A stretch of DNA of 64,000 nt from Planotetraspora phitsanulokensis (GTDB taxonomy: Bacteria > Actinomycetota > Actinomycetes > Streptosporangiales > Streptosporangiaceae). This document shows positions 22,729 through 31,507 of this stretch, piece by piece. A program made the position numbers and the translations under genes. Under the pieces are notes generated by a model that was not told the origin of the DNA, searched no databases, and saw only the letters and a program-made list of their open reading frames with translations. The stretch is taken from the NCBI RefSeq assembly GCF_016863295.1, contig NZ_BOOP01000048.1, forward strand, positions 31,477 through 95,476, given 5' to 3'. Numbering within the stretch: the first letter of the stretch is position 1; each line of letters opens with the position of its first letter.

Positions 22729-24005
22729 CCGCAGAGCCCGTCTTCATCCCCGCCACGCTCTCCCGGGCCGACACCGTCGCACTGCGCCCTGGCACTCTGC
22801 GGCTCATGCCGACCGACCAGCAGGCCGGGCTGGACCCCTACATGCAGCAGATCATCACCAACCGCAAGTCCGGGCTGTCGCTGAACCACATCATCGGCTG
22901 CCCGCTCGACTGCGGTTACTGCGTCCGGCACTTCTGGGGCAACTTCGAGCAGAAGATCCCGCAGCTGCTCGTCACCACCGAAGAGGCCGTCGAAATGCTC
23001 GTCGGACACAGCGAGTTTCTGCCGCACACCACCCCGATCCAGCTGTTCAACAAGGCCACGGACCCATTCCTGCCCGGCGTGAAGCCGCACACCTTCCAGG
23101 TGCTGGAGGAGCTCGACCGGCGCGGCCTGACCAACCTGGTGCTCATCATCACCCGGTTCCACGTCACCGAGCAGGACATGACCCGGCTGGAGCAGCTGTC
23201 GCACGTCCGGCCGACTCTGCTGTTCACCTACAGCGGCATCACCGATGACCGGGTGGAGCCGATCGCCCGGTCGACCACCACCGTCGACTCACTGCGTACG
23301 GCGGCCGCCGGCCGGTCCCGGACGAAGGTCATCTTGTACTGGCGGCCGATCGTGCCGGGCTGGAACGACGATCCGGACACCATGGCCCACGTGCTCAACG
23401 TCGGCGCGGATGTCGACGCGATCGTGTTCACCGGCTACTACCACAAGGAAGAGAACGCCACCTACCTGCGTGACCTCGGGGTGCCGGTGCCGTACGAAGA
23501 GAACTGGCAGCGGCGGAAGGTCCTGCCCGGCGACCTCGACGCCCGCGTAATCCAGGCGTGGCGGGACTCCGGCATCGCGACGCCTCTGTACCGCAAGACA
23601 TCATGCGGGGTGACAGCCTCGTGGGAAGTCGCCGACTACAACGGGCACCTCGGCGTGCCGGAGCTGTGCGACATCTGCCCGGAAGAACAGGTCGCGCGGT
23701 GCCGGGCGGCTCTGCGAGCACCCACAGGGCAGGAGTTCCGCGCGGCCTTGGACCTGTTCGGATTCGACCCGGAAACCCCGTTCGTGGTCGAGGACGGTCA
23801 CGTCCTGACAGGTACGCTCGGAGAGCAGCGCCGGTACGCCCTTCAGCACTACTTCGGCTACCAGATGTGGGAAGTCAAGCACCCTCACGTCCATGCCGCC
23901 CACGGCCGAGCGCTCGAAGGGTACACGCTGACACCCAGCGAGCAGGCCCAGCTCGACGAAGCCCGCGACCGGCTCGCCGCGGCAGCCAGGCACGACGACG
24001 ACTGA
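22725..24005 (+). CDS. Radical SAM enzyme, 426 aa
   Basis: ATG at 22725 overlaps the NDK-like stop. The cluster motif C59-x3-C63-x2-C66 (GCPLDCGYCVRHFW) binds [4Fe-4S] and SAM, followed by a TIM-barrel-like series (LLFTYSGITDDRVEP, VILYWRPIVPGW, DAIVFTGYYHKEE). A second Cys group, C294, C315, C318 and C326, could hold an auxiliary cluster. The N-terminal and barrel text resembles the spore-photoproduct-lyase-like radical SAM branch only loosely. In this operon it probably makes a radical modification of the nucleotide or nucleoside. Confidence 0.75.
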   Translation: MTAEPVFIPATLSRADTVALRPGTLRLMPTDQQAGLDPYMQQIITNRKSGLSLNHIIGCPLDCGYCVRHFWGNFEQKIPQLLVTTEEAVEMLVGHSEFLPHTTPIQLFNKATDPFLPGVKPHTFQVLEELDRRGLTNLVLIITRFHVTEQDMTRLEQLSHVRPTLLFTYSGITDDRVEPIARSTTTVDSLRTAAAGRSRTKVILYWRPIVPGWNDDPDTMAHVLNVGADVDAIVFTGYYHKEENATYLRDLGVPVPYEENWQRRKVLPGDLDARVIQAWRDSGIATPLYRKTSCGVTASWEVADYNGHLGVPELCDICPEEQVARCRAALRAPTGQEFRAALDLFGFDPETPFVVEDGHVLTGTLGEQRRYALQHYFGYQMWEVKHPHVHAAHGRALEGYTLTPSEQAQLDEARDRLAAAARHDDD

Positions 24006-24017
24006 CCAGGACGGCAT

Positions 24018-24608
24018 ATGAATCTCACCACCTGGCCCCGAAGGGTCCTCGTTGTCGACGTCGAAGGCAACGGCGCGCAGCCGCCCGACCTGATCGAGGT
24101 CGCGGCCGTCCACGTCGCTGGCGCCGACATCGGGGCGGCTCGACAGTGGCTCATTCGCCCGCCCGCGCCCATCCATCAGCGCGTCACCCGCATCCACGGC
24201 ATCACCAACGCGGACGTCGCCAACGCCCCCCTGTGGGAAGAGGTCGCCGACGACATCCGGGAAACGCTGACGGGCGCATGGCTCGTCGCCCACAACGCCA
24301 CGGTGGAGCACGGGACCCTCACCCGCCACCTGCCCGAATGGAAGCCCGAAGGGGTCATCGACACGCTGCGCGCGGCACGCGCCGTCTACAGCGGCCCATC
24401 CGGGTATGGCCTTGACGCGCTCATCCAACACACCGGCATCGACGTTTCCGGCATCCCCGGGCAGCGCCACAGGGCCGCCTACGACGCCACCGCTACCGCG
24501 ATGCTGCTACTCGACATCGCCGCCCACTTCCGCACCTGGGAAGAGCTGGCGAAGGCGGCCACACCGCCCGGGATACCCGCGCCCATCCAGGAGGACGCCC
24601 TATGGTGA
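24018..24608 (+). CDS. DnaQ-like 3'-5' exonuclease, 196 aa
   Basis: ATG at 24018 with AGGACGGC upstream. DEDDh motifs are Exo I D14-x-E16 (VVDVEGNG), Exo II AHNATVEHGTL with E97 where Asp is usual, and Exo III H151...D156 (HRAAYDATATAM). The single Asp-to-Glu change may lower or alter activity. It is in the same operon as the nucleotide enzymes and overlaps the reductase by 7 bases. It might degrade unmodified DNA, recycle nucleotides, or act on a nucleotide intermediate. Confidence 0.72.
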   Translation: MNLTTWPRRVLVVDVEGNGAQPPDLIEVAAVHVAGADIGAARQWLIRPPAPIHQRVTRIHGITNADVANAPLWEEVADDIRETLTGAWLVAHNATVEHGTLTRHLPEWKPEGVIDTLRAARAVYSGPSGYGLDALIQHTGIDVSGIPGQRHRAAYDATATAMLLLDIAAHFRTWEELAKAATPPGIPAPIQEDALW

Positions 24609-25372
24609 CCAGCGCTCCGGGCGGCACCATCACCATCGCGGGTAAGACCGTCTCTCGGCTCGGTTTCGGCACCATGCGACTGACCGGCCCCGGCACCTGG
24701 GGTAACCCTCCAAGCCCCGCCGACGCCACAGCCGTCCTCCGCGAGGCTGTGCACCACGGGATCACTCACATAGACACGGCTGACGCCTACGGCCCGCACA
24801 CCGTGGAGGAACTGGTCCGCAGGGCGTTCCACCCGTACCCAGATGACCTGCTGATCGCCACGAAGGTCGGCTTGGTACGGCCCGGCCCGAACATCTGGTG
24901 GCCGCTCGGCCGGCCGGACTACTTACGGGCCGCCGTGGAAGCCAGCCTCCGCCGACTGGGCACCGACCGGATCGACCTGTGCTACCTGCACCGCGTGGAC
25001 CCGAACGTGCCGCTCAGCGACCAGATCGGCGTGCTCGCCGAGCTCCAGCGTGAAGGGAAAATCGCGGCGGTCGGCCTGTCCAAGGTGACGCCCAAGCAGA
25101 TCGACGAGGCGTCCCGCGTCGTGTCGATCGCCGCGGTGCAGAACGTTCTCAACCTCGACGAGCCGCACGACCGGGCCGTGGACTACTGCCGTAGTCGCTA
25201 CATCCCGTACGTGGCCTACCGGCCTTTGAACGCTGGCAAGCTCACCTCGGACGGCGGCCGCGACGCACTGCAATGGCTGCTGTCCCTCGGCGATCACGTG
25301 GTCCCGATCCCCGGCACTAGCTCGCTGTCGCACCTCCACGCGATCCTCCACGGCGCGACCTGCGCCGCGTAA
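24602..25372 (+). CDS. Aldo/keto reductase, 256 aa
   Basis: ATG at 24602. The AKR tetrad is visible: D58 and Y63 (HIDTADAYG), K88 (IATKVG), H130 (CYLHRVD). The NADPH-binding end is SLGDHVVPIPGTSS. At 256 aa it is shorter than most AKRs (about 300), because the segment before the C-terminal cofactor motif is compact. Last gene of the operon. It could reduce an aldehyde or ketone made by the upstream enzymes. Confidence 0.8.
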   Translation: MVTSAPGGTITIAGKTVSRLGFGTMRLTGPGTWGNPPSPADATAVLREAVHHGITHIDTADAYGPHTVEELVRRAFHPYPDDLLIATKVGLVRPGPNIWWPLGRPDYLRAAVEASLRRLGTDRIDLCYLHRVDPNVPLSDQIGVLAELQREGKIAAVGLSKVTPKQIDEASRVVSIAAVQNVLNLDEPHDRAVDYCRSRYIPYVAYRPLNAGKLTSDGGRDALQWLLSLGDHVVPIPGTSSLSHLHAILHGATCAA

Positions 25373-25381
25373 ACGACAAAA

Positions 25382-25417
25382 GACGCCCGCTTCCCCGACG
25401 TCGGGGAAGCGGGCGTC
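25382..25417. terminator. 36-bp perfect palindrome, bidirectional terminator
   Basis: 17-bp arms (GACGCCCGCTTCCCCGA and its complement) meet at CG, between the convergent AKR and protease genes, 10 bases past each stop. A preceding AAACGACAAAA tract gives a U run for leftward transcripts. It insulates the enzyme operon from the late genes. Confidence 0.82.
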
Positions 25418-25426
25418 CGCGTTGTA

Positions 25427-26173
25427 TCAGCCGATCACGTACTGCTTGAGGTCCACGCCGTCCAGCTGCTCGTACGTGCCGAGGCGCATCCGGAAGTACC
25501 CGGCGTCGCCCCAGCTCGTCGACCAGCTGTTGGCGATCGTCAACACGCTCGCCGACAGGTCGTCCTGGTCGACCTGGCAGCCGACGACCTCTACCTCGTG
25601 GCCGCCGGCGAGGTCGCTGCCCCGCCAGGGCCCGTAGTCGACGAACCCCTCGACGTCAGGCTCGAAGAAGTCCGAGTACCACGGCATTCCCATCAGGACG
25701 GGACCGTCCTGGAGAAGCCGCAGCAGACCCTTCGCAGTCGTCGCCCAGCGGTAGCTGGTGATCGTGCCGCGCGACTTGAGGACCTTGCAGATCGCCAGGC
25801 CGCTGCTGCCGGTGTCCTCCGGCGGCCACGACCCCGGCCAGGTGTCGGCCAGCGTCGCGTCGCTGTAGAGCGACCGGGCGAACTCGCTCGGGTCCTGGTC
25901 CCCGATCGCCCGCTGCCCAGCTGCGGAGTAGTACGGCTGGGATGCGAGCGCGCCGGTGGCCGCGAAGCCCGTGCAAGCCCCGAGCGACCCCTGGTCGAGG
26001 ATCGGGATCATGCGCTCCCAAGCGCGGTCCTCGAGCGGCGCCGACATGAGGTCGGCGTCGTTCTCGACCGCGTACGCCAGGCTGCGCGCGTCGAGGTGCA
26101 GGTGTCGGCCGAGCCGACCGCCGCCGTCCTGCTCGTAGCGGCGGTACAACTGGCCCGAGTCGACGAGCGTCAC
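25427..26173 (-). CDS. Papain-like (C1 family) cysteine protease, 248 aa
   Basis: The GTG at 26173 overlaps the holin stop (GTGA). The triad is visible in order: C67 in DQGSLGACTGFAATGAL with oxyanion Q61, H192 in AGGHEVEVVGC, and N215 in TIANSWSTSWGDAGYFRM. It has no signal peptide. Last gene of the lysis cassette. Possible roles are cleavage of surface or envelope proteins during host release, or virion maturation. A papain-fold enzyme here is unusual. The fold call is strong, the role inferred. Confidence 0.8.
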   Translation of the reverse strand: MTLVDSGQLYRRYEQDGGGRLGRHLHLDARSLAYAVENDADLMSAPLEDRAWERMIPILDQGSLGACTGFAATGALASQPYYSAAGQRAIGDQDPSEFARSLYSDATLADTWPGSWPPEDTGSSGLAICKVLKSRGTITSYRWATTAKGLLRLLQDGPVLMGMPWYSDFFEPDVEGFVDYGPWRGSDLAGGHEVEVVGCQVDQDDLSASVLTIANSWSTSWGDAGYFRMRLGTYEQLDGVDLKQYVIG

Positions 26174-26427
26174 GCGCCCGCCTTGGACTTGGAGTAGCTG
26201 GGCTGCTTGGTGGAACCGAGCAGCACGCCGAGGACCGGGTACTTCAGCTCCAGCGCACGGACGACGGCGTAATAGACGGCCGCGCCGAGGACGGTCGCGC
26301 CGAGGGAGATCTGACCCTCGGTCAGGCCCTCGATCACGATTCCGTGCAGGGCGAGCCAGCCGAGGACACCGCCGACAGCCTTGGGCACGACGGTGCGGAC
26401 CAGGGACAGGATCCACTCGTGGAACAT
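26170..26427 (-). CDS. Holin, 85 aa
   Basis: The ATG at 26427 (MFHEWILSLVRTVVPKAVGG) has GGAGAGATCATC upstream. Two membrane segments are visible (residues 8-28 and 38-58, LGATVLGAAVYYAVVRALEL), with a Ser/Lys-rich cytosolic tail. Size, topology and position between endolysin and protease genes fit a class II holin. Confidence 0.72.
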   Translation of the reverse strand: MFHEWILSLVRTVVPKAVGGVLGWLALHGIVIEGLTEGQISLGATVLGAAVYYAVVRALELKYPVLGVLLGSTKQPSYSKSKAGA

Positions 26428-26475
26428 GATGATCTCTCCTTGAGAGGGGGAACCCCCACCGGAGCCCGGAGGGGA

Positions 26476-26509
26476 CAACAAAGAAGCCAGCCGCGGCCGC
26501 GACTGGCTG
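26476..26509 (-). terminator. Leftward terminator after the endolysin gene
   Basis: AGCCAG-CC-GCGGCCGC-GA-CTGGCT forms a stem. On the minus strand it is followed by TCTTTGTTGT. A second GC stem lies at about 26446-26470. It probably reduces read-through into the holin gene. Confidence 0.5.
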
Positions 26510-26528
26510 GTCAGGGTGAGGTGCTGCG

Positions 26529-27398
26529 CTAGAAACGCCCGGTGTTGAGCCTCTTCTGGAGCGCCTTGACGACGAGGGAGACCGGCTTGCTCATGCGGCC
26601 GTCGACCGGCGAATCGAGGTACCGCTGGAGCGCCTCGACGGTCTCGTAATGGCGGTCGTCCTGGCGGATGCCGAGCCCGTCGACCTTGAGCTTCGCGCCG
26701 TGGGCGTTAAGGATCTGCTGGACCTTCCGGACCAGCGTGGACGGGGTCGAGATGTCGCCGTCGACGGTCGTGCCCACGATCTGCTGCCACCGCGAGATGG
26801 TCTTCCGGCCGAGGATGCCGTCGACCACCAGCGCCGCCGGGTCAGCCGGCGTGTGCGGCTTCGGCGGAGCAGGAGTCGGAGTGTCGCCACCACCAGGGCG
26901 AGGTGCGCCCTTCTTGAGCCAGGCGTAGAGCTTGTCGCCGGGGCACTCGGTCGAGTAGCCGTCGCGGTGGCCCTTGATCTCCTTGCCCGCGTTGCCCTTG
27001 TCCCGCAGGTAGGTGATCGCGTCCCAGATCGCCAAGAGCTGGTTGTCGGACGGCACCGTCAGTCCGGAGTTACCGACGAGGGCGAGGATCGCGTAGTGCC
27101 CAGTGTTGAGGCCGGCGCCGTTCGCCGCGGGGAGGTGCTTCGGGCCTCGGCCGATGAACACCTTCCGGTGGGGACAGGCCACGACCGAATAGCCGATGTC
27201 GATCCAGCCGTTGCCGTCCATGTGCATGTTCTGGATCGACTTCACCAGGGCGACGCACTTCTTGTGGTCGTCGAGGATCTTCGGGTCGACGTGGCCGCCG
27301 GTGTAGTGGACCTTCACGCCCTTCGTCGAGCTCAGCGAGGTGTAGCCGCTCTTCGGCGACCGCGCTCCCCACTCGGCCCGGGTCACGATGTCGACCAT
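26529..27398 (-). CDS. Endolysin: N-acetylmuramoyl-L-alanine amidase with C-terminal binding domains, 289 aa
   Basis: ATG at 27398 behind TTAGGAGGCTGAACC. Residues 1-160 form an Amidase_2/PGRP domain. It starts IVTRAEWGARSPKSGY, with zinc ligands H31 (KVHYTGG), H144 and C152 (GHRDGYSTECPGD). A Pro-rich linker (165-190) precedes two peptidoglycan-binding-like repeats (about 190-289, DGILGRKTISRWQ and VDGRMSKPVSLVVKALQKRL). It cleaves the amide bond between muramic acid and peptide stems. Confidence 0.88.
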   Translation of the reverse strand: MVDIVTRAEWGARSPKSGYTSLSSTKGVKVHYTGGHVDPKILDDHKKCVALVKSIQNMHMDGNGWIDIGYSVVACPHRKVFIGRGPKHLPAANGAGLNTGHYAILALVGNSGLTVPSDNQLLAIWDAITYLRDKGNAGKEIKGHRDGYSTECPGDKLYAWLKKGAPRPGGGDTPTPAPPKPHTPADPAALVVDGILGRKTISRWQQIVGTTVDGDISTPSTLVRKVQQILNAHGAKLKVDGLGIRQDDRHYETVEALQRYLDSPVDGRMSKPVSLVVKALQKRLNTGRF

Positions 27399-27401
27399 GG
27401 T

Positions 27402-27836
27402 TCAGCCTCCTAAGTTGTCGTGCTCGTGGCCGCCGAGCTCGGCGTGCGGCGGGTCGAAGATCTCCACGCCTTCGACCCGGCCGGCCGAGCGGTTCACGCT
27501 GGCGGCGATGCGGTGCTCCAGGAGGTGAGCGGCCAACGCGTCCTCGATCCGGCGGCCGCTGGCCTCCGTGCGGTTGACCGCGTCCCTCAAGCTGGTGCCG
27601 TGATTGGCATGCAGCTGCTCCTCGATGGAGGCAAGCCGGACCATCACACCGGGCCGGCCTGGGACACCGGGCCGCTCCTCCACGCCGACCCAGTCGTCAC
27701 GGAAGTCAGCGATCGTGTCCGCAGCTTGGCGGATCCGCTTGCCCGGCTTCACGATCAGGACGTAGAGGCCGCCCAGACCGCCCGCCAAGCCACTCGCGGC
27801 GCCCGCCCCCGCAAGGACCGCCTCCAACGTCGTCAT
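27402..27836 (-). CDS. DUF2746-like phage membrane protein, 144 aa
   Basis: ATG at 27836. One N-terminal membrane helix (residues 8-30, GAGAASGLAGGLGGLYVLIV) is followed by an amphipathic coil containing NHGTSLRDAVNRTEASGRRI. The HGTSLRD signature is familiar from DUF2746 proteins of actinophage lysis cassettes. It is probably a second holin or lysis accessory; it immediately precedes the endolysin gene. Confidence 0.62.
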   Translation of the reverse strand: MTTLEAVLAGAGAASGLAGGLGGLYVLIVKPGKRIRQAADTIADFRDDWVGVEERPGVPGRPGVMVRLASIEEQLHANHGTSLRDAVNRTEASGRRIEDALAAHLLEHRIAASVNRSAGRVEGVEIFDPPHAELGGHEHDNLGG

Positions 27837-27849
27837 TAGCCCCCCAAAT

Positions 27850-27882
27850 ATGCGAAAACCCCCAGCCGGAGCCCGGTCTGGA
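27850..27882 (-). terminator. Leftward intrinsic terminator between tail and lysis genes
   Basis: CCAGCCGG AGC CCGG-TCTGG stem. On the minus strand it runs into GGGGGTTTTCGC. It separates the giant tail gene from the lysis cassette. Confidence 0.6.
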
Positions 27883-27901
27883 GGCGTTTGGTTCGGTGTG
27901 T

Positions 27902-30900
27902 CTACAAGCCGTTGATGATGGCGGCCTCGCCGATTTCCATCAGCTCCACAGAGAAGCCGTCCTGAATCCGGACGCTCACCGTGTCTGGATCCGCGCCTTG
28001 GAATCGGGCGACCCTGAGGTTGAATGTCCGCACGCCGTCCGAAGGGAGCGTGAAGATCGACGTCACCGTGACGTCTTCATAGGTGCCCGCCGTAATGAAC
28101 TTCACAAGGGATGACTGCCCGACTTTCGTCGTGCCGGACGTCGTGACGAGTTCGGCTCGTGTAGTGGCTGGGTTCGCGGAGCACGTGATGCTCACCTTGT
28201 ACGTGAGCTTGTAGGCGCGTCCCCCGTAGACACTCGCCGTGAGAGCTGCCCCGTTCACCGTCACGGGATTTACCGACGCGGCCGGCGTGGTCAGGATGCT
28301 GCCGCTACCGGGACTGACGACACCACCGGCGACGACCAGCGGGAAGCGAGTCCCGCTTCCGTCGCGCGTCTTCGCGCGCAACCCGAACACCGAGTCAGCC
28401 CACAGGCCCTGTAGGTCGGCGCGGAACTCGCGGGTGGAAGCACCGAGCGACGCCGACATGTTCCCGCCGGGGATGTGGTCGATGTGGAGGTAGCCGCCCC
28501 CTGGGGAGCCGAAGCCGTACCGCATGTCGATCTGCCCGGCGTCGATGTTGACTTGCATCGTCGAGCGGGGAAATTGGGGGTCGGCCCAGTTGGCTCCCGA
28601 TTCGAGGACCAGTCCCGTGTTGGTGCTGACCGTGCCGACGTCACTGCCGCCCACGTAGGTCCAGATCATCGCCTTGTCACCGAGGATCGGTGGAGTGATG
28701 GGCGTGCCAGCCAGACGGAACGTGATGGCTGGCCTGTCCCCGGACTCGTCGAGGAGGTTCTGAATCTTGAGCCACGAGTCATCGTCGAAGCCCGTGGCGA
28801 ACTCGCCCACGAAGGTGGCGTCACCCGTCGAGGTGACCCCCACGGTCTGGGCGCCGCCAGCGTTGAACGCCGACAGGCCCGAGCCGTTCAGCTCGACTCT
28901 CGGTCCGGTCGGGCTCCCGGCCACGATGCGGGACGACAGCGTCAGGATCGCTTCCAGCGTGTTGGCGCCGACCGAGTTGGCCGCCAGGTGGCCGGCCTGG
29001 ATCGCCTTAGCCTGGATCAGCGCGCCCGTGATGCTGTTGGCCACCACCTTGTCGGCCGCGTTCAGACTGCCGTCCACGATGTGCGCGCCGTTGATCACCT
29101 CACCGACGAGGTCGGTGTCCACGAGCGGCTGAGCCGCGAACGTCACCAACGTCGACGGCAGGGACTCGTTCCCGGTCCGGTCCATGGACGTGAACCAAAA
29201 GGTCCGGGCCGCGCCGTACGGCTGGTCCGCCACGATCATCGAGCTCGGCCCGTCGAACAGTCCGATTAGCTTCGGCTCGACGCCGTCCGACATCCACACG
29301 CGGACGCGGGCGAAGTCGGTGGGCATCGGGACGCCGCCCTCGCCGAGTCCGTCCCAAGCGGCCTGGATCGCGCCCAGGCGTGAGGACATGACCGGTGCGC
29401 TCGGCACCGGCGGAGGTTCGGCGTCGGCGAAGAGGAACACGGACTGCTCGTCCGAGAAGTCCCCCGGCGTGCCGTCCGTGACCGCCCGCACCTTGAAGGC
29501 GTACGGCTGGCCAGCGACCAGAGGCCCAACAGTCACCGACGTCTCGTCGCCGTCGACCGAAGCGATCTGATGCCAGATCTCCCCCGGCTCGTCGACCCGG
29601 GCGTACACCTGGTAGCTGTCCGGCTGTAGCTCTACGTTGTTGACGTCGGTCTCGACCCGGTTCCACGACGTCGTCACATAGCCGCGGGGATACCCGTACT
29701 CGTCTGCGGACACGTTCGGGACGGCGGCCACCGTCGCCGGCTTGGCCGCGACGAGGGGTGTGGCGAACGGTCTCGGCTTCGCGCCCGATCCGCCTGCGAC
29801 ACCGCCGCGCACGACGATGCCCTTGTCGATCCGGCCGAGCTTGACGTGGGGCTCCAAGAAGCGGTCGTTGAGGACCAGCGACCCGCCGACCGAACCATCG
29901 GATTCCATGGTGAGCGTGATCTGCTGGACCCGCAGCGCGGCCATGTCGCCGCCGTCTCCTGCGGCGAGCACGGTGTCGCCCGTGGAGTAGTCCGCTAGCG
30001 GCCACCAGCGGGCGGCGCCGAAGGTGATGCCGCGGGTGATCTGGACACGCTCGCCGCTCATGGTCGAGAGGGCGATCGAGCCCAGCTTCCTCGCCATGAA
30101 CTCCGTCGTCACGCCGGACTGCGACTGGAAGGTCTCCCACCGGCCCCACGGCGCGGCCACCTCAGCGTCAGAGACTCCCGCCGTGAAACCGTCAGCGCTG
30201 ATCAGGATGGCTGATGCGAACTCCTCGTACGTGGCGTCGTCCGACGCTTCGATGATGTCCCTGCCGAGCCGCAGGTCCACGGGGTCAGCCCCGAGCGCGA
30301 GGTTGACGTCCATGGCCGTGCCGGGGTTGAACACGTCGAGTGTGCGGCCGCGCATCCGCCAGTCGACCAGGCCCTGCTCGGAGAAGTTGAGCAGCGTTGC
30401 GAGGACGTCCGTGCCGAGGTCCAGCTTCAAGGTCAGCGGATCACTCGTCCACGGCTCACCTGCGCTGTCGACCGCCGACGTGAAGCTCACCGACACACCG
30501 GCCAGCGCGCCGCGCGTCTTCGCCTCGTCGATCATCGTCCGCAGGATCGAACCCGGCGACTTGCTGGTGAACACGCGCGGGTCGTTCTTCGGCGGAGGCA
30601 GGTCCGGAGGCGGCCACGGCAGCGCGATCTGCACGTACCTGGATGGGTGGAGGACCGCCTTCTTGAGCAGCCACGCATAGCCGGGGCACTCATACGAGCG
30701 AGCTCCGGACTCGTCTGTGATGTCGGCGCCGCGCTTGATTCTCAGGAACCGGCCGCCGGGCGGCTCGATCCACGTGCCGCCGACGTTGTACTCCAGCGCG
30801 ATCTCACGCGGCTGCGCCAGCGTGGTCCCGTTGACTGCCCTCGTGCCGTAGTCCAGACGCATCGACGACACGTCGTTCAGCGGCCATGCCGCTTCGACAT

Positions 30901-30982
30901 GCTGCGGCTGAGCGAGCGGGCCCAGCCGTGTGCCGTTGGCTGCGTAGGCCACAAGCCTGATCGCGAACGGGTCACCCGCCAT
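27902..30982 (-). CDS. Giant minor tail protein with FN3 domains, paralogue 1, 1026 aa
   Basis: The ATG at 30982 is preferred to the GTG at 30988 because GGAG lies 9 bases upstream. The N-terminal 370 residues (FAIRLVAYAANGTRLGPLAQ, VEAAWPLNDVSS) form a tail-tip base domain. Two fibronectin-III-like domains (about 430-620) follow, then a repeat-like stretch (GAHIVDGSLNAADKVVANSI) and a unique C-terminal receptor-binding region ending MEIGEAAIINGL. The first 700 residues are clearly paralogous to the product of the gene at 31970-34723. It probably contacts the host surface. Confidence 0.75.
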   Translation of the reverse strand: MAGDPFAIRLVAYAANGTRLGPLAQPQHVEAAWPLNDVSSMRLDYGTRAVNGTTLAQPREIALEYNVGGTWIEPPGGRFLRIKRGADITDESGARSYECPGYAWLLKKAVLHPSRYVQIALPWPPPDLPPPKNDPRVFTSKSPGSILRTMIDEAKTRGALAGVSVSFTSAVDSAGEPWTSDPLTLKLDLGTDVLATLLNFSEQGLVDWRMRGRTLDVFNPGTAMDVNLALGADPVDLRLGRDIIEASDDATYEEFASAILISADGFTAGVSDAEVAAPWGRWETFQSQSGVTTEFMARKLGSIALSTMSGERVQITRGITFGAARWWPLADYSTGDTVLAAGDGGDMAALRVQQITLTMESDGSVGGSLVLNDRFLEPHVKLGRIDKGIVVRGGVAGGSGAKPRPFATPLVAAKPATVAAVPNVSADEYGYPRGYVTTSWNRVETDVNNVELQPDSYQVYARVDEPGEIWHQIASVDGDETSVTVGPLVAGQPYAFKVRAVTDGTPGDFSDEQSVFLFADAEPPPVPSAPVMSSRLGAIQAAWDGLGEGGVPMPTDFARVRVWMSDGVEPKLIGLFDGPSSMIVADQPYGAARTFWFTSMDRTGNESLPSTLVTFAAQPLVDTDLVGEVINGAHIVDGSLNAADKVVANSITGALIQAKAIQAGHLAANSVGANTLEAILTLSSRIVAGSPTGPRVELNGSGLSAFNAGGAQTVGVTSTGDATFVGEFATGFDDDSWLKIQNLLDESGDRPAITFRLAGTPITPPILGDKAMIWTYVGGSDVGTVSTNTGLVLESGANWADPQFPRSTMQVNIDAGQIDMRYGFGSPGGGYLHIDHIPGGNMSASLGASTREFRADLQGLWADSVFGLRAKTRDGSGTRFPLVVAGGVVSPGSGSILTTPAASVNPVTVNGAALTASVYGGRAYKLTYKVSITCSANPATTRAELVTTSGTTKVGQSSLVKFITAGTYEDVTVTSIFTLPSDGVRTFNLRVARFQGADPDTVSVRIQDGFSVELMEIGEAAIINGL

Positions 30983-31127
30983 TCTCACCGTCTCCGATCA
31001 GGTCGACGATCTGCTCGCGCTGCTGGTCGACGGCGGCCGAGAGCACAGCGTTCTCGTAGGACAGCTGGTCGATCCGGCGCCGCAGCGCGGCGATGATCCG
31101 CTGCGTGTCGACGGTCATGTCCTGCAT
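30972..31127 (-). CDS. Small coiled-coil protein, 51 aa
   Basis: ATG at 31127 overlaps the upstream stop (TGATG). A single predicted coiled coil (RIIAALRRRIDQLSYENAVL, SAAVDQQREQIVDLIGDG). It overlaps the giant tail gene's start by 11 bases. It may help tail-fibre trimerisation or assembly; its position between tail genes supports this. Confidence 0.55.
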   Translation of the reverse strand: MQDMTVDTQRIIAALRRRIDQLSYENAVLSAAVDQQREQIVDLIGDGENGG

Positions 31128-31507
31128 CACGCCTCCGGGAAGACCTGCGTGTGAGTGGCGGTGAAGGCGGTCTGGAGGTTGTCGTAGCGGTACAGGCTGA
31201 CCGTGTGACCGGCGGCGATAAGGCCCTGCGCGACGCTGTCCGGGGTCGGCCCGGGGATCGCGCCGTACAGGGTTTCCGGCCAGCCGGGGATGTCGCGGGA
31301 GGTCATGGAGTACACCGCCCACGCGGGCGATTCCTCGGCCCGCTGGACCTTCACGCAGATCAGCCACAGGCTCGGGTAGCTGACCGGGTCGGTCGCCTCC
31401 GGGTCGAACAGGACCTTGTTGGCCTCGTAGTACGACGCGACCCACCCGAACAGGCTCTGCTCCGGCGGCTGTCCGTCGACGTCTGGAAATGCCCCGTGAT
31501 ACCGCAT
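31127..31507 (-). CDS. Hypothetical tail-region protein, 126 aa
   Basis: ATG at 31507 in a TGATG overlap. Starts MRYHGAFPDVDGQPPEQSLF. Aromatic, mixed alpha/beta content and the neighbouring tail genes suggest a small tail or capsid-decoration protein. No family recognised. Confidence 0.58.
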   Translation of the reverse strand: MRYHGAFPDVDGQPPEQSLFGWVASYYEANKVLFDPEATDPVSYPSLWLICVKVQRAEESPAWAVYSMTSRDIPGWPETLYGAIPGPTPDSVAQGLIAAGHTVSLYRYDNLQTAFTATHTQVFPEA

